Assembly: GCA_022316685.1 (NCBI GenBank) | Contig: JAKJHU010000307.1 | Span: 176,160-240,159, forward strand | Source of the DNA: Progne subis subis | Lineage: Eukaryota; Chordata; Aves; Passeriformes; Hirundinidae | Reading direction: 5' to 3' | Length of the DNA stretch: 64,000 nucleotides | Shown: positions 22,761 to 34,440 of the stretch, piece after piece | Numbering within the stretch: position 1 is the first letter of the stretch | Layout: every line of letters starts with the position of its first letter | Position numbers and translations under genes: made by a program | The notes under the pieces: model-generated | Told to the model about the DNA's origin: nothing | Seen by the model: the letters and a program-made list of their open reading frames with translations, nothing else | The model's database searches: none

Positions 22761-23815
22761 TAAAAATTTTCCTTATCCCACATTTTGCTATAAATTTATT
22801 TGTGGAAACATTTTAATTTTTCAGAAAACTGGCCAGGTTAAATTTTAACTGATCTTTCACCTCTCTTATTTTCTTTCCACATGACCTAATATCATTCTTT
22901 AACATTTCCTGAATTGTTTGACCTTCTTTTGGAGGTGTTGCACCCTTTTTTTTTTCCCCTTGAGTTCACTCAAAAGTACCATGGACTGCCAGGCCAGTCA
23001 TTTTCCTCACTGGTTCATCTTTTGACACAATGGGACAGGCTGCCTTTTCCCCTTCAGATTTCTTTCTTGAAATGTGTCCATCCTTACTGGATCTCTTTGT
23101 TTTTAAGGGCTGTTTCCCTTCAAAAAAAATCAGTACCTGATTCAGTACTCCCCAAATCTGCATCCTAGAGAGGCCAAAGTCTGCCCTCCATAATTTCAGT
23201 GTAGATGTTTTGTTGATGCCTTTCCTTCTTTCCCAGAATTCTGGAAAGTTGATTATTTCATGGTCACAATACCCCAGGCAGCCTCAGTCCATCACACCTC
23301 CCACCAGCCCTTCTCTTTTTGCGAACAGCAGCAGACAGAGCTTTCCTTGGCAGTGGGAGTGTTACCAACAATTTGGTAAAATGAAAAGCTCCTTAACACA
23401 TTTAGAAGCAGCATTCTTTATTTGGCTGGATGCACAGGGGAACAGCTCCTCCCAAAGACGTGCATGCTGAGTACAGGAAAGTTTCTGTTTATATTCTGTA
23501 TTTTGCATTCATATTCATTGATGGTCCTGGACTAAACATACATTTGATAATCATTTCCCTGAAGTCATTTACATATTTCCCTTCCCTGTTTCCATGCACT
23601 CTTCTGTCCTGGGGGTCTCTCTGGTGGTCCCTGGTGATCACAGACCCCAACGTTCCAGTCAGCCTGGCTGAGCTGGCAGGACACTGAGGCTGGTGAATTT
23701 CCAGTTCCCCTTCTTACACAATGGGCATTGTGTGGTTCCCATGGGCCAGTGGATTTGGAGAATGAGCATTGTGTTAGCTCACCAGGTGTAGACCATTTAT
23801 CATCTGGTAACATGA
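22761..23815. other. Unrecognised, possibly more decayed CR1 then unique DNA
   Basis: 22761-23330 could be the 5' continuation of the minus-strand CR1, but no diagnostic motif was seen. 23330-23815 has nothing recognised. Confidence 0.3.
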
Positions 23816-24055
23816 GGTCACAGAATTGGCTATGACATCACTGAAGAGGCTATGTGAGGTCATTGAGCAGCTAGGATATCATAGGCCATCTGTGACATCA
23901 GAGGGCAGAGGTCAGACATAATAGAGCAGATTATGACATCACAGAGCTGCCTGTGGCATTACAGGGTGGCTGTGTGAAATCACAGAGTGGGTTGTGACAC
24001 CAGAGACCAGCTGTGTGACATCACAGCAGGGCTGTGTGACATCACTGAGTTGGTC
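23815..24055 (+). repeat. Degenerate TGACATCAC-containing repeat
   Basis: Irregular repeats of about 25-30 bp, each with (C/T)(A/T)(A/G)TGACATCA-like cores, for example TATGACATCACTGA and TGTGACATCACAGC. Confidence 0.55.
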
Positions 24056-24269
24056 ACTCCACCCCAGCCCCCCCTCACAGTTTCCCCCATGAAGTCCAAT
24101 GCTGTTCATGTTGAGCAGGGTCCCCTGTCCCCCAGAATCCCCCCAGTGCACCTGCAGCCACAGTTTCACCATGGGTGTTCCACAGGATTGACCCCAGAGC
24201 CTGACACAGGGACAAGGGGCTGGGCTGTGTGACCAGCACATCAAGAAACCTGCATGGTCCAGGTCACTG

Positions 24270-24740
24270 TGGCCTGGCTTGGGTTCCCCAGGGCAGGAAA
24301 GGTGTCTGGCAGCTGCAGCAGGGTTAGGGAAGGGCTCCAAGGTGGGGCTGGAGCCCTTTGGCTGTGAGCAGAGGCTGAGGGAGCTGGGCTTGTCCAGCCC
24401 CGAGCAGGGAAGGCTGAGGGGCTCCTCATGCCAGCCTGGCAGTGCCACCGAGGAGGTGATGGAGAGCACAGAGCCAGGCTCTTCACTGGGGGCCTGGTGG
24501 GTGACAAAAGACAATGATATAGGGTGAAAGAGGGGAGCTTCAGCCAGGACAGGAGGAAACCTTTGTTCCCATGGGCTCGGCCAGGTGCTGAGATGCTGCC
24601 CCCTCCCTGTCCTTTGGGATTTTCCAATCCAGACCAAATCAAGCCTTGAAGCACTTGGTCTGGCCCAGTTTCTGACAGCTTGGGCTGCTGACTTGCTGAG
24701 GTCCTTTCCAATTCAGCTCTCTAATGATCCTGGGACAGTG
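24270..24740 (+). mobile_element. CR1 LINE 3' end
   Basis: Contains the CR1 3' block GAGGCTGAGGGAGCTGGGCT (24370-24389) and the closing GAGGTCCTTTCCAATTC near 24700. Confidence 0.75.
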
Positions 24741-24936
24741 CTGCTCCCTGTTTTACACTGGAGCACAGCAGATGGGACAGGAGCCCTGCAGGGCTGTACA
24801 GGACCTGCAGCTTGCGAGGTGCACAAGCACATCTTCATTAGCTGGGTCATTTGAGCACTCTTAATAAACATTAAAATTTTCTGAACAGGGGAAACCAGGA
24901 ATTTCCTGGATTTGTACAATGGAAGGAGAAGGAAAC

Positions 24937-25341
24937 TGTCACCGTGATACACAAATCAATCACGCGCAGACATAAATAATTCACAAGCAGAGAACCCCCT
25001 GATTCCAGCTCACCACCTTGAGAACGGAGAGAGCAGGAAAAAGAAGAAGGCCTCCTTGTTTATTCTTTACTTTTTTATACATTTGTGGATCTGGCAGAAG
25101 ATTGGCTTTTTGGGTTTCCACCTCTCAGCCTCAGTGGTCAGACCCACTGTCAGTTACAGTTGTTTTTCAGGTTAGAAATATGCAAACAAAGGACAAAGAA
25201 TGAGAAACAAAGGGTTTGTTTATGTTACATCTATGGGAAAGGTAGAAAACTGCTCCTAATATTGTACAGTGACTAAAAGATCTGACTCCATTATGAATTT
25301 CAAGAAGGCTAATAAGAAAGTTCAGAAAAACTAAGGTAACA
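24937..25341 (+). mobile_element. Solo LTR, ~390-bp class II-like family
   Basis: TGTCACCGTG...GGTAACA with identical six-base flanks GGAAAC at 24931-24936 and 25342-25347. Its body matches 4148-4542, for instance ATTGGCTTTTTGG and GAAATATGCAAACAAAGGAC. Confidence 0.93.
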
Positions 25342-25347
25342 GGAAAC

Positions 25348-26049
25348 CTTATCTTCCACTCTCTTTGTGTCACTGGCTGGACTTCTGTTTTTCATGGGGC
25401 TGTGCCTTCCCTTGGTTTTGTTGGCTGACAATAAATGAACATCCCTCTGTGTCTCAGGCAGCTCCTTCTGCAAGGAAAGCAGGTGGGAGTTGGTGCCAAG
25501 GAGCTGAAAGCTGCAGGTGCAGCCTGGAGTGGAGGAAGCTCAGATTGGCACAAGGCTGCTCTGAGTCCCTGGGGCTGGATGAGGGAAATGGTGGGGTGGG
25601 GGTAGGGACAAAGTGTGATTGATTGTCATCCATGAGGGGTCTTGATTTTCATATTTATTCAGAGTGCACTAGGAGGTGTTCAGGATCAATATCAACTGGG
25701 ATTGCTGATATCAATCTATAAACAAGAAAAGAAAATTAAATAGGACAAAAATCTCCCTGCTTTTTTTTAAAGATATACTATATTATACTATGTATTATAT
25801 GTTCTTTGAATGCACTTCTGAAATGTGTACAATTAACCACAGAAGAATTTGAAGAATTTAAATTAAATTGTTCCCAAGGGCTTGTCTGGTTTTGGGTGTT
25901 TTGAAATATTAATGAGCCTTTGGCACTGAATTCCTGAACTGAAGAACTGAAGACTGAACAAGCCTCTGGGGAAGCAAAACTGATCAGGGAACCTCCAAGT
26001 TGCAGAGGATGCAACCTCAGCAAAGCAGATTGAAGATATTCCAGGGGAT
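25348..26049. other. No gene recognised
   Basis: A moderately GC-rich stretch to 25620, then AT-rich with a palindromic TATA-type run near 25775-25800. Confidence 0.35.
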
Positions 26050-26430
26050 TCCAGCTTATAAAGAGCCGTGAGCTCACGTGCAGGCACAGGGGCTCCATGG
26101 TGGCATCTGAGGGGTCTCTGGGCTCCTGAGGATCTGTTTGGCCACATTTCATTCACAGGGGTTCCATGGGGACATCCCAGGGGTCCTTAATCTTCCTAAG
26201 GGTCATGAGGTGACAGACAGTCACAGGGCTGCACAGTGACAACAGAGGTGTCTCTATGCTGCCAAGGAGCCAATTTGTCCCAGGCAGTGGCAGGAGTCCA
26301 GTGGTGACATCCCTGTGCTCCTAAAGAACAGCGAGGTCACAGACACTCACAGGGCTCCATGAGGACATCCCAGGAGTCTCCAGGCTGCCAAAGAGCCGGG
26401 ATGTCACAGACACAGGGGTTCCTGTCATGG
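26050..26430 (+). repeat. Degenerate repeat of ~80-90 bp
   Basis: Recurring phrases CACAGGG(G)(C/T)TCCATG, GGACATCCCAGG and TGTCACAGACA. Three to four irregular units. Confidence 0.5.
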
Positions 26431-27834
26431 GCACAATGGGAGCTTCAGGCACAGTTTATTAAAGAAGCTCCTGTTGGGTTATGAGGTGCAGAAAGGATTG
26501 CCAACACCCCAAATATAACCCCAAGCTCCCCAAACCAAGACCCCCAGGCATTACAAAATCCTGTGAGAGGATGCTAGGAGTGGCTGGATCCAATCCCAAC
26601 ACCAGATGTTGCCAAGGATTTATGTGTAAAGAATTACACAGCTGGTATAGAAACTTTGTACAACTTTGTCCCACAGCATTCAGGATGGCAAACCAGAAGT
26701 ATTTGTGTACATATAGATATGAGTGATGATGATCCTGATTAGACAGAAAGGTCTTAATCAGAATTATTTACTCCACAGTGTAGGAGCTGTAACACCTATT
26801 TTATTATAGTGCTCTAGGAAGCAATTTTGAAGCAATTGTATTAAAGCAAAATCAGTTATTAAGCAGAGATGGGTGTCTCTCCATCACATCCTAGGGTGTC
26901 ACATCCCAGCGACCATGGGCAAATCTCATCAGCTCAGCCTCAGGAAGTGACCTTGAGGGGTGTCCTCATTCCACAGGGGAATCGCCACATCCCCAAGAAG
27001 GGAACTGTCAGGAGATGCTGCAGTTAAAATTTGGGATAGAGCTTTCCTAGTCTGTTGTGCTGCCCTGTCAGTCAGATGTGCCCAGGCTGTGCCAGCTCAG
27101 CAGCTCTGCAGAAGCTCTCACTGGTGTCACTTGGTTGTTCCTTTCTCTGGGGATTTTTCCAGCTCTGCCACAGCTTCAGCTCCCTCTCAGGATGTTGAAC
27201 TTCGGGATGGAGGAGTCAGGCTGCTTTCAGCATTATTCACCCCAAAAAGAAGCATGACCCCTCCTTCCTCATTTCCCACTGGGGACTTTGAAAACAGGGC
27301 CTTGTGGGGGTTGTTTGAGCCCATTGCAGGCAGAGCCTCCTGCTCCAGCAGGAACTGCCTTTCCTGTGCCATGGCCAGGCCAGGTCCTGCTGCAGGAAAA
27401 GCCCCAGGCCAGCCCCAACACAGTGAAGGCCTCGGGCACAAGTGCAGAGTGCTGGGAGCTGTGCCAGGAGAGCCTGGGACACCAAAGGCACCTTGGCAGC
27501 AGCAGCTCCCTGCAGGCCATGGCCAGAAGCCTCCCTTGGCAACCCGGCCTGGTGGCCACCACTGCAGAGCTGCTGGGGCAGGGGCTGATTTCTGCCTGGG
27601 CTCTGCCCCAGCCCACAGAGTGTGAGCTCAGCCCTGACTCGGGCACAGCCCTTGTGCCTGGGCCCTGCAAAGCCTGAAGGTCACCTGTGCCACCCTGGTG
27701 CCCATCCCTGGATCTGGCACTGTCACTTCTGTACTCGCTGGTGCCTCCAACACTGAACCCCCTCATCTAGAGCCTGAGGAACCAGGAGCGTGAGGATGGC
27801 CTGAGGAATATGACCACTCTGTGCTTTTCAGAAA
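26431..27834. other. No gene recognised
   Basis: 26431-26950 is AT-rich and could contain an old LTR, but no ends were found. 26951-27770 is GC-rich with frames open on both strands and no recognisable product. Confidence 0.3.
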
Positions 27835-30330
27835 CAATCAATCAGATGGTGAATGGTCAGTGTTGAACCATGCTGGGGCTCTGCAGCTTGTGCCAGGGCT
27901 GATGGCAGGGGAAGGTTTGTCTGAAGGCCCTTGGGAGCTGCCAGGAGAACACAGGGCACCTGCAGGGACAGTGTGTGCCAGGGATCAGCAGGGAGTGGAG
28001 CTCCCTGGGCACAGGCCTGGCCAGGGTGGGCTCACCCCGAGATCAAGGACTGAATGTGTGCTGTGAGTCAGGAGAGCTCTGCAGCCCCAGGGGACACAGC
28101 AGGCACAGGGAAAGGAGTCTGGGCACGGACTGGTCTGACCCTCAGGGAACTTCCCCAGGAGGATGCAGGGCAGCCCCAAGGCCGTGGGGCAGCCCTGGAA
28201 CAAGGCAGGCACCTCTGAGCAGCCTCCATGGCCCCAGCAGAGCCTGTGTGGGAGGGGGTCAGTGCAGGGAGCAGCATCAGCTGCCTCTGTCTCCCAGCCT
28301 GATCAGCAGAGCCCAGCAGAGGCAGCCCAGGGCCCCGGGCAGCACAGCCCCCGTGCTCTGCAGAGCAGCAGCCCCAGCTCGGGGCTGTGGGCAGCAGGGC
28401 AGGGGCTGCAGCAATGGCTGCTCAGGCCAGCACAGACGTGTTCCCCTGGCAAAGGCTCTGTGGGCAGCTGGCATGTGCCAGGAGCAGAGCAGGAGCCCGT
28501 GGCTGTGCAGAGGAGCCCTGGCAAGAGGCTGCCCTGTCCCTGGGGCAGCAGGAGCTGCCTGAGGAGCCCCGGGGCCAACTCTGTGCTGCTGTGCTGGGCA
28601 GCGGGGCTGGCCCTGGGGCTGCACTGAGCTGCCTGAGCTGAGCATGTCCTGAGCATTCCAGACACAGAGTGGCTGTCCCTGACCTCCAGTGCCTCCAGTT
28701 CCTGCTGCAGGGCCAGACAGGTCTGGGCTGCTCTGCAGGGCTGGGGCAGGGAGAGGAAAACAATGGACCCTTGATTATAAGAGTTCCTGCATTGTCAGAA
28801 TGATCTCCTTGGTTCCACACATCAGCTGGAGGAAGCTTTTATAGCCAGGGACTAAAGAGCCTCTCCCAGCAACTGGGAATTCCTGCTGGTATGTCCAACT
28901 TTGCAGGCAATGAGGTGGGTAAGAAAACCCCAGGAAAACTTGGCAAGAAATCAGTAGCACATACTATAAGGCTTTTAGAGCAGGTATTTTTTTATTTGAC
29001 ATCAGGAGTGAGTGGGTAACTCCACCACACACTCACTTGTCTGTTCTTCACACAGTATTAGCTTTGATACTTTTTTTTTTAATGTTCACATAATACTTTC
29101 CTAACTTTCATATTGTACATATTTTCTAATCACATGTTTATGTAAGCCCTTGTAGCACATGCGTGGTCTGTGCAAAGGGTGCACGTCACCCTCCTGGTGG
29201 TTGTTTTGATGAAGGCTCAGAAGACTTCCTGGGGCTTGAACTTATTGCCCCTGCTTCCTGCAAATGCTCTATAAGATTGCCTGCTCAAATAGCCAGGGGT
29301 CAGCTGTTTGCAGTTACTTTGTGTCATGGTTGGACACTGGCCTGCTGCCAGGCACCCACAAGAGTCCTTCACTCATCCTCCCCTGCCACAGCTGGGCAGA
29401 GAAGGAAAAAAATATTAACAAACACCTCATGAGTGAGATAAGGACTAGGAGAAATACTTCAAATGCAAAAAAGGCTCAAGTTGCAAAGTGAATTTTAATA
29501 CTAACAGAATCAGAGGAGTATCAGAGGAGAATAATGAGAGGTAAAAGAAAGCCTTAAAACACCTTTTTTCCACCCAGCCCATCCCTCCTTCCCATGACAG
29601 CACAGAGAGACAGGGCATGGGAGTTTTTTCATTTCATCAAGAGATCTTCTTCTAGTGCTCTGGGAGAGGAGCTCTTCCCCCATGTGGCCATGGAGTCCCT
29701 CCCACTGGATCCAGTTCTCCATGAACTGCCCCAGCGTGGGTCCACTCTCACGAGCAGCAGCCCTACCGCACCTGCTGCAACGTGAGTCCCTCCCACGGGC
29801 ACACAGTCCTCCCAAACTGCTGCAGCATGGGGCTCTCCTCCCACGGGGTGCAGTCCTCCAAGGACAGGCTGCTCCAGCCTGGAAGCAGGGCCCCCTCTCT
29901 CCACCGGGTCTCCCACTGGATCACAGCCTCATCCCGGCATCCACCCGCTCTGGGATGGGCACCTCCCCAGGGGCTGTGGGTGGATCTCTGCATCCCCATG
30001 GATCCCCATGGGCTGAGAGTGGATCTCTGCATCCCCATGGATCCCCTTGGGCTGAGAGTGGATCTCTCCATCCCCATGGATCCCCATGGGCTGAGAGTGG
30101 ATCTCTGCATCCCCATGGATCCCTGTGGGCTGAGAGTGCATCTCTCCATCCCCATGGATCCCCATGGGCTGAGAGTGGATCTCTGCATCCCCAATGATAT
30201 CCGTGGTGCCCCTGCTGCCAAAAACCAGGCCGTGCCAAACCAATACAGCTTGTTCTGCTGAATTTGCTGATTTCAGAAAAGAGCTTCATTCACATTCCTT
30301 GTTACAAGGGAACTATTTCTTTCTGCACAG
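27835..30330 (-). repeat. Arm B of the inverted segmental duplication
   Basis: Reverse complement of 5843-8640, except for the piece at 7334-7672. From 28743 onward it is also the 5' part of the direct duplication with 59244-64000. Confidence 0.8.
29322..30247 (+). mobile_element. ~0.9-kb solo LTR of the TGTC(A/G)TGG family, arm B
   Basis: TGTCATGGTTGGACACTGG...CCAATACA, containing the 39-bp minisatellite at about 29985-30200 in inverted form relative to arm A. Flanks (CTTTG / GCTTG) give at best a weak five-base TSD. Confidence 0.75.
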
Positions 30331-30699
30331 CTACAGCTTTTGGCACAGTTCAAGCATTATCTTGTTGCCTCGGCATCAGGGCCCATCAGGCTGAGGCTGA
30401 CCTGTCCTTTCTCCAAGCTGCAAACAGAACCTGCCCCCAGCCAGTGCCCTGCAAACAGGCAGGGTTCTGTAGGGCCAGGGAGAGTGCACAGAGATTTGGG
30501 GTCTGTGAGTGCTGGCAGGGAGAGATCAGGCACAGGGAAACCCCTGCAGGGGGAAAATCTCCAGGAAACAGAGAGAGTCACTGTCCCTGAGCCCCATGGC
30601 CTCCAGTCCCTGCTGCAGGGCCAGACCTGACTCTGCTGCTCTGTGGGGCTGGGACAGGGGCAGGGAGAGTCTGGACTCTGCAGTGCCAGCCAGAGGAAA

Positions 30700-31020
30700 A
30701 CAATGGACCTTTGGTTATACAGGTCCCTGCAGTGTCACAATGGTCTCCATGGTTCCATGAGGCCATGAAGAGGAAAAATGGATGCAGGATTCCTTGGGGC
30801 CCTGCAATGTAACAATTTCACCCTGGTTCCATGAGACCACCAAGCGTCACTATGGTCCACTTGGTTTCATGAGGTCCTGCAGTGCCACAATGGCCCCTCG
30901 GTTCTAAGAGGTCCTGAAATGGCAGAGAGGTGTCCTTGGTGACAGAGTGACACAAGTGACCCTTGGTCACACCAGGCCCCGCAGTGTCACACGGCACCTT
31001 TGGTTCTGTGGGGCCGCAGT
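30700..31020 (-). repeat. ~37-bp degenerate repeat array (block 7), minus orientation
   Basis: Units such as TGGTTCCATGAGGCC and GCAGTGTCACAATGG. It ends at GTGTCTGTTCTGCTGGTGAG, a flank also seen at 62130 and, inverted, near 7520. Confidence 0.65.
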
Positions 31021-31209
31021 GTCTGTTCTGCTGGTGAGCAGGGTCAGCACCAAAGACACAGACACAAAGTTCAGGAATTCTGTGACTTATTATCATGCAA
31101 AACTGCAAAGAATCAGCAAAGGAGAAGCTCAGCAATGCACCCAATCATCACTACCAAAGATTACCTGCAGTGATTAAGAAAGAGACAGCACCAGGTCCCC
31201 TCAGACTTT

Positions 31210-31400
31210 CCCATCACCCACATCCACACATCAGCTGGGGGAAGCTGTCCCAGCCAAGGACTGCAGAGCCACTCCTGGACACTGGGAATTCCTGCAGGTG
31301 CCTCCAGCCCCAGGTGAGGCTCCAACCTGGCTGTGAGAGGGCCCAGCTCTGACAGTGCTGAATAAACAAACTGACAGCACTTCTAGTGCAGGAACATCTG
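31210..31400 (+). other. Possible ERV LTR end with AATAAA
   Basis: CTGAATAAACAAACTGACAG at about 31358 resembles an R-U5 region. The same stretch is at 62335-62480, where the signal is mutated. No LTR boundary was fixed. Confidence 0.35.
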
Positions 31401-31724
31401 CTTTCATTCTCCTCTGGGGTTTCACCTAAAGCCTGGCAAGGGCTCAAGGAGGAACTAAGGGAGTTGACATTGATCCTAAACTCCCAGACAAGGCCAGATG
31501 TTGGATTTCATGGCCTTGTCCAGTTTCTAAACACAGAAATGTCAATCCATGTTTCACGAATGAGTGGATACACCTATCACAGCTCTAATGACCATGCATA
31601 TTTCGTTAATGAGCAGATACAAAGATAACCTTTGGTTGGAAGGTTCATCCAGAGGTCTCCTTTGGCTCAGGGCCTGTTGTTCAGGCCTCACTCAGGGCCT
31701 GTTGTCCAGGCCTTGGAACTTGAG

Positions 31725-31835
31725 GGACGTGGTTTAGTGCTGGGCTTGACACTGCTGGGTGAGCGGCTGGACTCCATGAGCTCAGAGGTCTTTCCCAACA
31801 GAAAGGATTCCATAATTCCAGGATTCCATCTGCTG
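31725..31835 (+). mobile_element. CR1 3'-end fragment
   Basis: GGCTGGACTCCATGAGCTCA, then GAGGTCTTTCCCAACAG and GATTCCATAATTCCAGGATTC, the usual CR1 3' terminus with its short octamer-like repeats. Confidence 0.75.
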
Positions 31836-31899
31836 GATTCAGCCAGGTCCATGTTAGCAGCATTGCTTTGCTCAAAACATTTCCTCTTGCTCAGCTCTT

Positions 31900-33010
31900 G
31901 AGGCCTAAGGCTTCAGCTCCTTCAGCTCCTGATGCTGAGCTGCTCACAGCTGAACGAGACAACTCACAGAGAAGAATACAGTTCATGCAATTCCGTCTGG
32001 GACACTGAGAGGGGAGGCTGTGAAAACAGGAGCATTGTTTGGTGTGGCCTCCTCTCTGCCCTTCATGCCTTTCAGCACTTTGAAGCAGCCAAGAGCTTTC
32101 TCCAAGAGTGCAATGAAGCAGCTGTTCCTGCTCCCAGGTCTGGCTCTTCCCAGTCTCTGACCTTGCCTGCTTTTGTCCCTCTTGCTGTGCCCTCTGTGCC
32201 CCCTGTGCTCGGTGGCTGCTGCCCAGCACTGTGGAACTGGCACAGATCCAGGGGTCGAGACCCTCCTTTCTCTGCCCTTGGAGCTGCCTGCTCACAGCAG
32301 CCTTTTCCATCTGGAAGCTGCACGTGGAGAGGGAGTCCCCACCTCTGTTCCTTGCACAACCTCCAGGAGCCCAGGGCTGCCATCTCAAGTCCCTGCTGGC
32401 CCTGAGGGCTCCCAGGTGCCTCAGGCTGCTGTGACACCAGTGCACACGGGAGGGAAGAGTGGCAGGGGCTGTGCTGAAAGTCAGCTCCATGTGCTGCTGC
32501 TGCTGCTGCTGGGGGTCATTTGTGCAGCCGTGCCCCAGAGTGAGGGATCAGATCCAGGCACTGCTGCTGCTCCCTGGGGATCAGCCACCATTTGGTTGTT
32601 GCTGTCAGGGCCAGCAGAAGAGGTGGCTGGAGCAGCGGGTGCTGGCAGTGCCCCAAGGCCCGGGGCTGGAGGGGTCCCTGGGCTGGGGCTGGCAGGGAGC
32701 TGCCCCTTGTTCTCCCTCTGCCTCCCGCAGAGCTGGGCCGGGCACCAGTGGGGCAGCACAGCAAACAGGGAGCCTGCCAGTCTCTTCCAGCCCTGTCTGC
32801 TCACAGTTTGGGCCTTGGAGCTTCAGGTGGACAAAGGCAGCTGCTTCTGCTCCCTCTGTGTGTCCCTGTGTTCAGCAGTGCTGCTCCATCAGTCTGTGCC
32901 CAGCAGTGGGGAAAAGCCTCAGCCCTGCAGGGCCAGGAGCTGCCAGGCTCTGCGTGAGCAGCTCAGTCAGTGGGATGGCAGCTGCTCTACACAGGAAGAC
33001 GAGCAGAGGA
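31900..33010. other. GC-rich duplicated DNA with a CTG run, no gene recognised
   Basis: A run of seven CTG-type triplets at about 32491-32510. Frames are open on both strands but lack domains. The copy at 63010-64000 carries indels that change the frames, which argues against coding. Confidence 0.5.
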
Positions 33011-33039
33011 CATGACTTTTTTAGGATGTGTTTTCTGTC

Positions 33040-33112
33040 TATAAAAACAAAACAAAACAAAATAAAACAAAACAAAACAAAAAAACAACAACAACTAACC
33101 ACCAAAACCAAA
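33040..33112 (+). repeat. AAAAC simple repeat
   Basis: Imperfect AAAAC/AAAAT pentamers followed by A-rich sequence. Confidence 0.85.
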
Positions 33113-34070
33113 AAAACCCAGAAAAAATGAAAGCAAAAAACTGCTGCAAAATGTATTGTTAAAATTGTTCTGTAATTTTGGATTAAGAAAAAGGAAACTG
33201 ATATTTTGAAATGAGAACTCAGTTACTTACTTCGTAAATGTGCTGGTGGCAAGGATCTATCATCTGCCTTCTTTTAGAGATTTTGGGGATTTTTTCCAAT
33301 ATTGAGTTATTTTAAATTGTGGTTGAAGCAACAGGCAACTGAAAGATGGATTGTGCATGACAGTGTCTTGACTGTAAAAATATTACAGTTTGCAATTTGG
33401 ATGTAAAGTATTGTAAATGAAATTTCAAAATCCCAATGCATTGTGTGACAGCAGCTTTTCCTCAAGGATGTGCAGCAACACAAAGACTTCATCAGGGGGG
33501 TGGGGGGCTTGGGGCTTTGTCCTGTGCCCCTCTGAATGTCATGAAACAGGACTTAACCTGCCACCAGCCCAGGTCACCTTCTGCCACCGCAGATCCTTGG
33601 ACCTTGTGCCCCCAGAGCAGACACAAAGTGTTTCTGCTGCACCCATCACAGCATAAATCCACTGAGAGCTGGGATTTTCCCAAGCCTTTGAGTATCCATT
33701 GTGCCATATTCCTAAAGAACCAGCACCTCATCCTGATGAATATGGTGAGTTACACAGATGGTTGTCAGCTCCATTTCCTGCCTGGAAATCCTGAAACTGC
33801 TTCTGAATGCAGCTTCCTTCAGCTCTTGGACACCTATTCACAGAGAGCTGGGAAAAAAAAATCCCCTGGCCACCAGCTTACAAGTGAGTTATGCCAAAGT
33901 TAGAGCTCTGTGGGAAATCTCTATCCATTCTTATCCTTTTAGTATATCTATACGTGGGGATGTGCACTGATGTGTCTTGTACAGAAAGGAAGGAGTGTGC
34001 AAGCAACGTGACTGACACTTTCAGTGTTCATTCCATACCCATGAGGACAAAGACATTATGGAAACCCTTG
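33113..34070. other. No gene recognised
   Basis: AT-rich to 33420, then mixed composition. No motif was recognised. Confidence 0.35.
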
Positions 34071-34440
34071 CACAGACAAACCCTTCTATCCATGGATACA
34101 GAGACATCCAAGAGCCCCTGGCACACACAGACCCTTCTATCCATGGATATAGAGACATCCAAGAGCCCCTGGCACACACAGACCCTTCTATCCATGGATA
34201 CAGAGACATGCAAGAGCCCCTGGCACACACAGACCCTTCTATCCATGGATACAGAGACATGCAAGAGCCCCTGGCACACACAGACCCTTCTGTCCATGGA
34301 TACAGAGACATGCAAGAGCCCCTGGCACACACAGACCCTTCTATCCATGGATACAGAGACATGCAAGAGCCCCTGGCACACACAGACCCTTCTATCCATG
34401 GATACAGAGACATGCAAGAGCCCCTGGCACACACAGACCC
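34071..34440 (+). repeat. 51-bp minisatellite, seven units plus a partial unit
   Basis: Units start at 34071, 34122, 34173, 34224, 34275, 34326 and 34377, with a partial unit at 34428. The unit contains ACCCTTCTATCCATGGATAC then AGAGACATGCAAGAGCCCC. Being 17 codons long it keeps several frames open on both strands (for example repeated DPSIHGYRDMQEPLAHT); no signal peptide, domain or homologue was recognised. Confidence 0.92.

Larger units (their letters stand above)
28743..32910 (+). repeat. Direct segmental duplication, copy B
   Basis: Matches 59244-64000 in order and orientation to the window edge: LTR with minisatellite, 30250-30700, ~37-bp array, 31020-31900, and the GC-rich 31900-32910 part. 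The main difference is the 705-bp LTR present only in the other copy. Confidence 0.85.

Noticed and set aside
32491..32515. Disease-type CTG repeat in a coding exon
   Set aside because: Only about seven triplets, in DNA without a recognised gene; present in both B and C.
34071..34440. CRISPR-like array
   Set aside because: Units are contiguous 51-bp tandem repeats with no unique spacers, and the window is vertebrate DNA. The same applies to the 39-bp arrays.
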